Assembly (NCBI GenBank): GCA_028023455.1
Contig: JAQFVV010012416.1
Coordinates: forward strand, 7,817,967 to 7,881,966
Direction: 5' to 3'
DNA: 64,000 nt
Origin: Epiperipatus broadwayi
Taxonomy: Eukaryota > Onychophora > Udeonychophora > Euonychophora > Peripatidae
Position numbers and translations under genes: made by a program. Of the stretch, positions 59,570-64,000 are shown in pieces (position 1 is the stretch's first letter; every line of letters begins with the position of its first letter). Under the pieces are notes generated by a model. It was not told where the DNA came from. It worked only from the letters and a program-made list of their open reading frames with translations, and made no database searches.

Positions 59570-60420
59570 TTCCTCCAGCCATAACTCAAAATCACTCCAA
59601 GTGTTGAACAAATAATCAAGAATAGAATGAAATCATCTATAGCTCTGATGTTTATAAGCATACCTTTGTCAAAATTGTTGGTAACTCAGAGTGAAATTAT
59701 CAACCAGATGGAATATGGCACTTGAGAATTATTAAATTCATAAAAATTATTAAGGCTGTAGACAGCACCTTATTTTTAAATCTTGATTGTAATAATTAAG
59801 CAAGATTTAATATGGAAACTTTAAATTAAATATATCTCAAAGTACAGGAAAACAAAGGGAGCAAATCAGCCTTACCCCAGGCTATGAGTTCAAAAGCACT
59901 CCAAATATTGACCAAAGAATCAAGAATATCATTCTGTATTACCAATAATGTTGACCAAGGTATGTTTATAAACTCAGAGCTACCAAAAATAGGTGGATTC
60001 ATTCTATTCTTGATTCTTTGTACAATATTTGGAGTGATTTTTAGTCATGGCCTGGGTGCGAGTGATTTGTTCCCTTTGTTTACATCTACATTGAGATATG
60101 TTCCATATTAAATTTTGTTTAATTATTACAATCAAGGTCTTAAAAATGAGTTGCTGTCTTCAGTCTTGTATAATTATTTATGAGTTTAATAACTCTTAAG
60201 TGTCATATTCCATCTGGTTGATAAATTAATTTCACTCTGAATTGCCAACAATGTTAACAAAGGTGTGTTTATAAATACCAGAGCTACCAAGAGGGTGAAT
60301 TCATTCTATTCTTGATTCCTTGTTCAACATTTGAAGTGCTTTGAGTTATGACCCCAGGGAGGGTTATTTGGTCCATTTGTTAACATATCTATTGAGTTAT
60401 GTTTAATTTAAAGTTTATAA
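59570..60420. repeat. ~850-bp palindrome
   Basis: Arms of about 420 bases meet near 59988. Paired landmarks: CAGCCATAACTCAAAATCAC (59578) with the complement near 60340; CAACCAGATGGAATATGGCA (59701) with 60205-60225; AAATCTTGATTGTAATAATT with 60118-60135; GGGAGCAAATCAGCC (59858) with 60055-60075. Inner and outer parts contain the same ACTCCAARTRTTGA...AATCAAGAATA block, so each arm itself holds a repeat. The 75-codon frame at 59884-60111 is a by-product. Confidence 0.7.
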
Positions 60421-60424
60421 AACA

Positions 60425-60715
60425 AGGATACCTGCAAAAAAATACCCATCTTATATTTATAGTTGCAAGAATATTAAATTTCTTTCATCTTCAGAAGTTA
60501 AGTTCCTGAGTGAGTTATAATCTTATTTTCACTAGAGAGAAAAAAAAGTAGTGAAGTCATTATCTATTATTGTAATTTCAGCCTTAAACATTTTTTTTTT
60601 TTTTTGCAAATCTTTATTGTAGGCTAAATTTTTCTTTTACAATCAAGTTTTTATTCAATAATTGCATCTTATATTTAGAGAAATTTTGATCAGTATTTTA
60701 TTGAAAATATTTGTA
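60425..60715. other. A+T-rich DNA, no gene seen
   Basis: A T-run at 60591-60605 is the only feature. Confidence 0.5.
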
Positions 60716-60716
60716 C

Positions 60717-62345
60717 CACAAGTAAAAATGCTATTGTTACATTTTTATTTCCCATCGTCAAACTCACTTCACTCACAATTTTTTTTTTCTCATTGATAAA
60801 AGCTTTTATTCATCAAAAAGACAAAATACACAACAGTTAAAAAGGTTTACAGTGAGATAATTACATGGCAAAATGAAATTCAATTACAATATGGTAAGGG
60901 GGGAAGGGAATACATATGAAATGGGAAGGGGATATGGAAAGGGTGTGCAGTCCAGGCAAAGAAGAGTCTTTGGTAAGGAGCGATGTTGATAGACTTGGTT
61001 GCCCTGGTGGATTGATAGAAGGATTCATATGTGTCATGAATTTTGAAGGAATATCTATATGTTAAGTCTTTGGATGTTTCAGGGATGGACGTGGAGATTT
61101 CTGAGCTGATTTTTGTCTCTTGTAGATAAGTAATTTTAGTTTTTCTTGTTGTACTTGGAATGGGGTTATGATTGGTCATGTTGTTCTTTTTGACATGGTT
61201 TTTTTACCTTTGATGCAGCAAACCACAGCCTGAAATGGAGGAAGATCCAGAGGGCAAGGAGATGGAGACCCTGAAATAAGTTCTTAATGTTGATGTTTTT
61301 AATTAAGTCTTGTTTGAAACTCAGTTTGGATAAAATTTGGGTAATTTTGAAGGTTTTAGTTCATGTAGTTTAGGACTCTGCACATTTCCCCCGCTAGGGG
61401 CAGTGGACATCTTTAAACTGTTTGAAAGAATGAAAAGTAATATGAAGAAAAACAATTTTGAAATGGAAAAATTAAATATATTGATGTAAAAGCAAACAAA
61501 AAACACTGAAAAATTTAATAATTTTAGTTAAGTAATGGGAAAATTGAGTGGAATTCTAGATGGTTAGTTACCCCAGAGGAGGGGGTGTCTGAAAAATAAG
61601 ATTGTTAAAAATGGCCTAAAGAACTGGAACAACACACAGAAACCTTTAAAAACAAGTTTTGAGTGACAGGGAACTTGAAACAGGAGAAATATTTAAGAGT
61701 CTAAGAGGAAATAGAACCCTTTATGGTCCATGCAATAGTTGAACCATACACCAAATAGGGATGGGGGGATGAGGTAGGTAAATGTTGATAAGCACAAGGT
61801 AGACATAGGGAAATTATATTAGAAATGCATGAAAATTGAGATTTAGTAAATGAAAGAGTACATTAGCATGAAAATAAAGGCCTTTAAAGGGCCAAATAAA
61901 TAAAAAAGGCACTTTCACTGCTGCAATGCCAACTTTTCAGAGCCATTCTGTGCAAACTATGAGGAGGATGACTTTCCTCTCACAACTTTGACACCATCCA
62001 CCTCAGATAAATACAATAATGATTATTACTAATCATTTTCTAAACTAGAGATCATCTCTAGCACAGATATAAACTTTAAACCTCAGTTAAAGATTAATAT
62101 AACTGATTTTTTAATTCTAAAACATACACACACATGGAATTATTTTGTAAAAGTATTTTTGAAGTTAAGATTTTTAAGTTATCGCTAATCCAGTTACTCC
62201 AACACTTTATCAAACAACTTTCACACTCACACATTCTTTTCAAATCATGTGAATAAAGATATAATAAAAGACAAATCCTTAAGATGAATTTTGTGCTGAA
62301 CCAGCACTAATCAATTGGCCCAGCTCTCAATCTCTCGTATAATTT
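60717..62345 (-). repeat. Composite repeat (as at 54812-55200), split by a LINE insertion
   Basis: The left part (60717-60778: ATTGTTACATTTTTATTTCC, GTCAAACTCACTTCACTCAC) and the right part (61981-62345: AACTTTGACACCATCCACCT, CTAAACTAGAGATCATCTC, GTGCTGAACCAGCACTAAT) become continuous if 60779-61970 is removed. Together they match the whole 54812-55200 element in complement. Confidence 0.75.
60779..61970 (-). pseudogene. 5'-truncated LINE 3' end with poly(A), nested in a repeat
   Basis: The boundaries come from the interrupted host repeat. On the minus strand it ends in AATAAAAGC (about 60800) and an A-rich tail (complement of 60779-60788), as a LINE copy should. Near 61235-61290 the minus strand gives LHLLALWIFLHFRLWFAASK, similar in layout to the C-terminal SIFLSFSIWLVHCK of the 42-44 kb LINE. 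The 99-codon frame 60880-61179 may be the remaining C-terminus or 3' UTR. Imperfect duplications (ACTTCACTCACAA at about 60766, ACTTTCCTCTCACAA at 61971) flank it. No RT motif is left. Confidence 0.55.
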
Positions 62346-63610
62346 TTTATTATATATATATACAGTATATGCTTTTTCAATTAAAAAAGCATTAGATACT
62401 TCAGAATTTAAGCTTTTGTGAATTTAGATCTGTAATTTTAAAGGAAAAACTGTATATAAAGCATTCCTTATAGTCCAGATGTGATTGTTTAAATACATTA
62501 GTAACAGATTCAAAAGTAAATAATTAGTAGAAAATAAAATTATTGATTCTTATTAAAATATTTAATTTTAATTAAACAAAAGTTAAATGAACATAATAAC
62601 TATATAATCACAATATTATTATACACGGCAGTAAAAAGGCATGACTTTAATTCATATTTGGGGCCTAAAGTTTTTATTTTTATAATCCTCACATGCACAC
62701 GCACGGACATTTACATAATAAGAACTATAAATTTATTAGTCATTAAATTAAAAGTCAGGAAGATTAAACAATAATAATTTTTTCTAAGCTGTTAATTTTT
62801 TTATTTGTTTATAAAAAAATTTTTTTTCAGCCTTTGTTTGGGTGTGTTTATGTATTGTCTTTATTTCCCTACTTTTTTCTAGTAAATACGTTTATTTTAG
62901 TCTTACATGATTATTTGAATTTTAAAATGTAATTCATATAAAATATTAATATTAAAAACTAGCTCATATTTTTAAAAAATCTGTTTTCATTTTTACCTTT
63001 TAAAATCACTTTTTTAAAACCGAAAAAAAAAAAACCCCTCGGATTGTAAATTATTTACTGTATATTTTAATATATCAGTATTTTTTGTTGTTCTTTATTT
63101 TTGCTATTATTAGTTTTTTTTAAAAAATGATATTGACACACGTATGCATGCCTAATATGCGGCATATAAAATATTTACAAAAAAATTCAATTATCACTTT
63201 AACGTAAAACTATAGGAATAAATGTTTCTGCTTTATTTTTTTATCGGCCAAATTCAACGAGAGCTAAAAATAATCACATCGTTTTATATTAGATTAATAA
63301 TTAAGCTTTTAATATATTTGCGTAATATATCATTTGTTAATTCGGGATTAAGAATTAGTCAGAGATAAATCCAAGAAATAAAATGATAAAAAATGCTTAA
63401 AGTTTAATTAAATAATTATTGTGCCGCTTTATAGCATTGTTAAATTTGTTATATCTCTTATCTCAATCATTTACTAATTACAAAACTGCATTAAAAATAA
63501 AGACATAATATAGATTACTAATAGTTTTTAAGAATAACAATTTATTCTATTTACTTCCATAACCACTGGTTGATTAATCAATGGATAATAAATGACAATA
63601 CTATTAATAC
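62346..63610. other. A+T-rich DNA, no gene seen
   Basis: No feature is supported. Confidence 0.5.
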
Positions 63611-63614
63611 TATC

Positions 63615-63760
63615 AGTCCCACTTTTCTGCGCAGTTGGTAGAGCGTTCGACTTGGGTATCAGGAGATCCCAGGATCGATTCTGGCCCTTGCAGGCTAATG
63701 CTGGAACTTTTTATGAACTCGCGAGCAATAAAGTTATTAGCATTTTTTTTTTTTTCAATA
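63615..63760 (+). mobile_element. tRNA-derived SINE of the second family, copy 3 (best preserved)
   Basis: The A-box region CGCAGTTGGTAGAGCG (63630-63645) and B-box GGATCGATTCTGG (63673-63685) have normal tRNA spacing. The anticodon stem does not pair cleanly, so the parent tRNA is unclear. The tail GCTGGAACTTTTTATGAACT, CGCGAGCAATAAAG is shared with copies at 11425 and 34705. A T-run at 63744-63756 follows. Confidence 0.7.
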
Positions 63761-63764
63761 TAAA

Positions 63765-64000
63765 AGGCCAAATTTTGTTGAAAAGATGGACATGATAGAA
63801 ACAACATTTTAGTGGCCCTTTTTAGTCCGGTTGAGATAGATATCTGCGGATAAAGTAATTAAAATGGGGAAATGCACCCCATTCTCATGCTAAAATAAAA
63901 ATAGAAAAGATGAATTAATAAATAATTAATCATCTCGGTATAAAAACTTATTTTATTATTTTATAACTTTTTATATCACAAAATTTTGAGATGCAAAAGA
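63765..64000. other. A+T-rich DNA, no gene seen
   Basis: No feature is supported up to the window end. Confidence 0.5.

Noticed and set aside
59884-60111. 75-codon plus-strand frame
   Set aside because: Lies across the axis of the 59.6-60.4 kb palindrome; the sequence is repeat-derived.

Overview
The window looks like intergenic or intronic DNA from an invertebrate animal genome. It is very A+T-rich, full of long (TA)n runs, and packed with decayed eukaryotic retroelements: a Penelope-like element (PLE), several non-LTR retrotransposons (LINEs) and tRNA-derived SINEs. No host protein-coding gene, no intact tRNA or rRNA gene and no CRISPR array could be supported. The species cannot be named from this sequence; the mix of PLEs, RTE- and L1/Tx1-like LINEs and tRNA SINEs fits several invertebrate groups.

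Layout. 1-8.5 kb: (TA)n tracts and a nest of long palindromes; the hairpin at 2.58-4.86 kb is interrupted in its right arm by another hairpin (3.70-4.75 kb). 9.98-10.77 kb: minus-strand RTE-type LINE relic, itself split by a tRNA-Gly-derived SINE with a 20-bp target-site duplication. 11-15 kb: SINEs, hammerhead-like motifs and two large palindromes. 19.9-25 kb: inverted copies of a ~0.6 kb repeat around an L1/Tx1-like LINE 3' end (21.63-22.64 kb, three in-frame stops). 26.46-27.6 kb: PLE with YVDD reverse transcriptase and GIY-YIG endonuclease, ending close to a ~147-bp (TA)n. 28.5-31.6 kb: SINE, palindrome and an unassigned coding-like stretch. 35.5 kb: a small cluster of cAMP-response and octamer-like sites. 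42.1-44.1 kb: minus-strand 5'-truncated LINE. 44.4-46.5 kb: palindromes. 48.96-49.81 kb: two PLE GIY-YIG ends joined head to head. 53.15-54.33 kb: two minisatellites (71-bp and 56-bp units). 56-58 kb: two tRNA-Gly SINEs and a palindrome. 59.57-60.42 kb: large palindrome. 60.78-61.97 kb: LINE 3' end inserted in another repeat. 63.6 kb: a second kind of tRNA SINE.

The most interesting pattern is recurrent. At least nine separate repeat families carry a hammerhead-ribozyme-like core (CTGANGA-like box, short stem, GAAA box), mostly near the outer ends of palindromic elements. At 49 kb the same core lies immediately downstream of a recognisable PLE GIY-YIG domain. PLEs are known to carry hammerhead motifs in their terminal repeats, so I infer that many of the anonymous palindromes are inverted dimers of PLE ends. 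One SINE family (12.1, 12.5 and 28.6 kb) appears to join a tRNA-like head to such a tail, suggesting a SINE mobilised by PLE machinery. All these calls were made by eye; no search or folding program was run.
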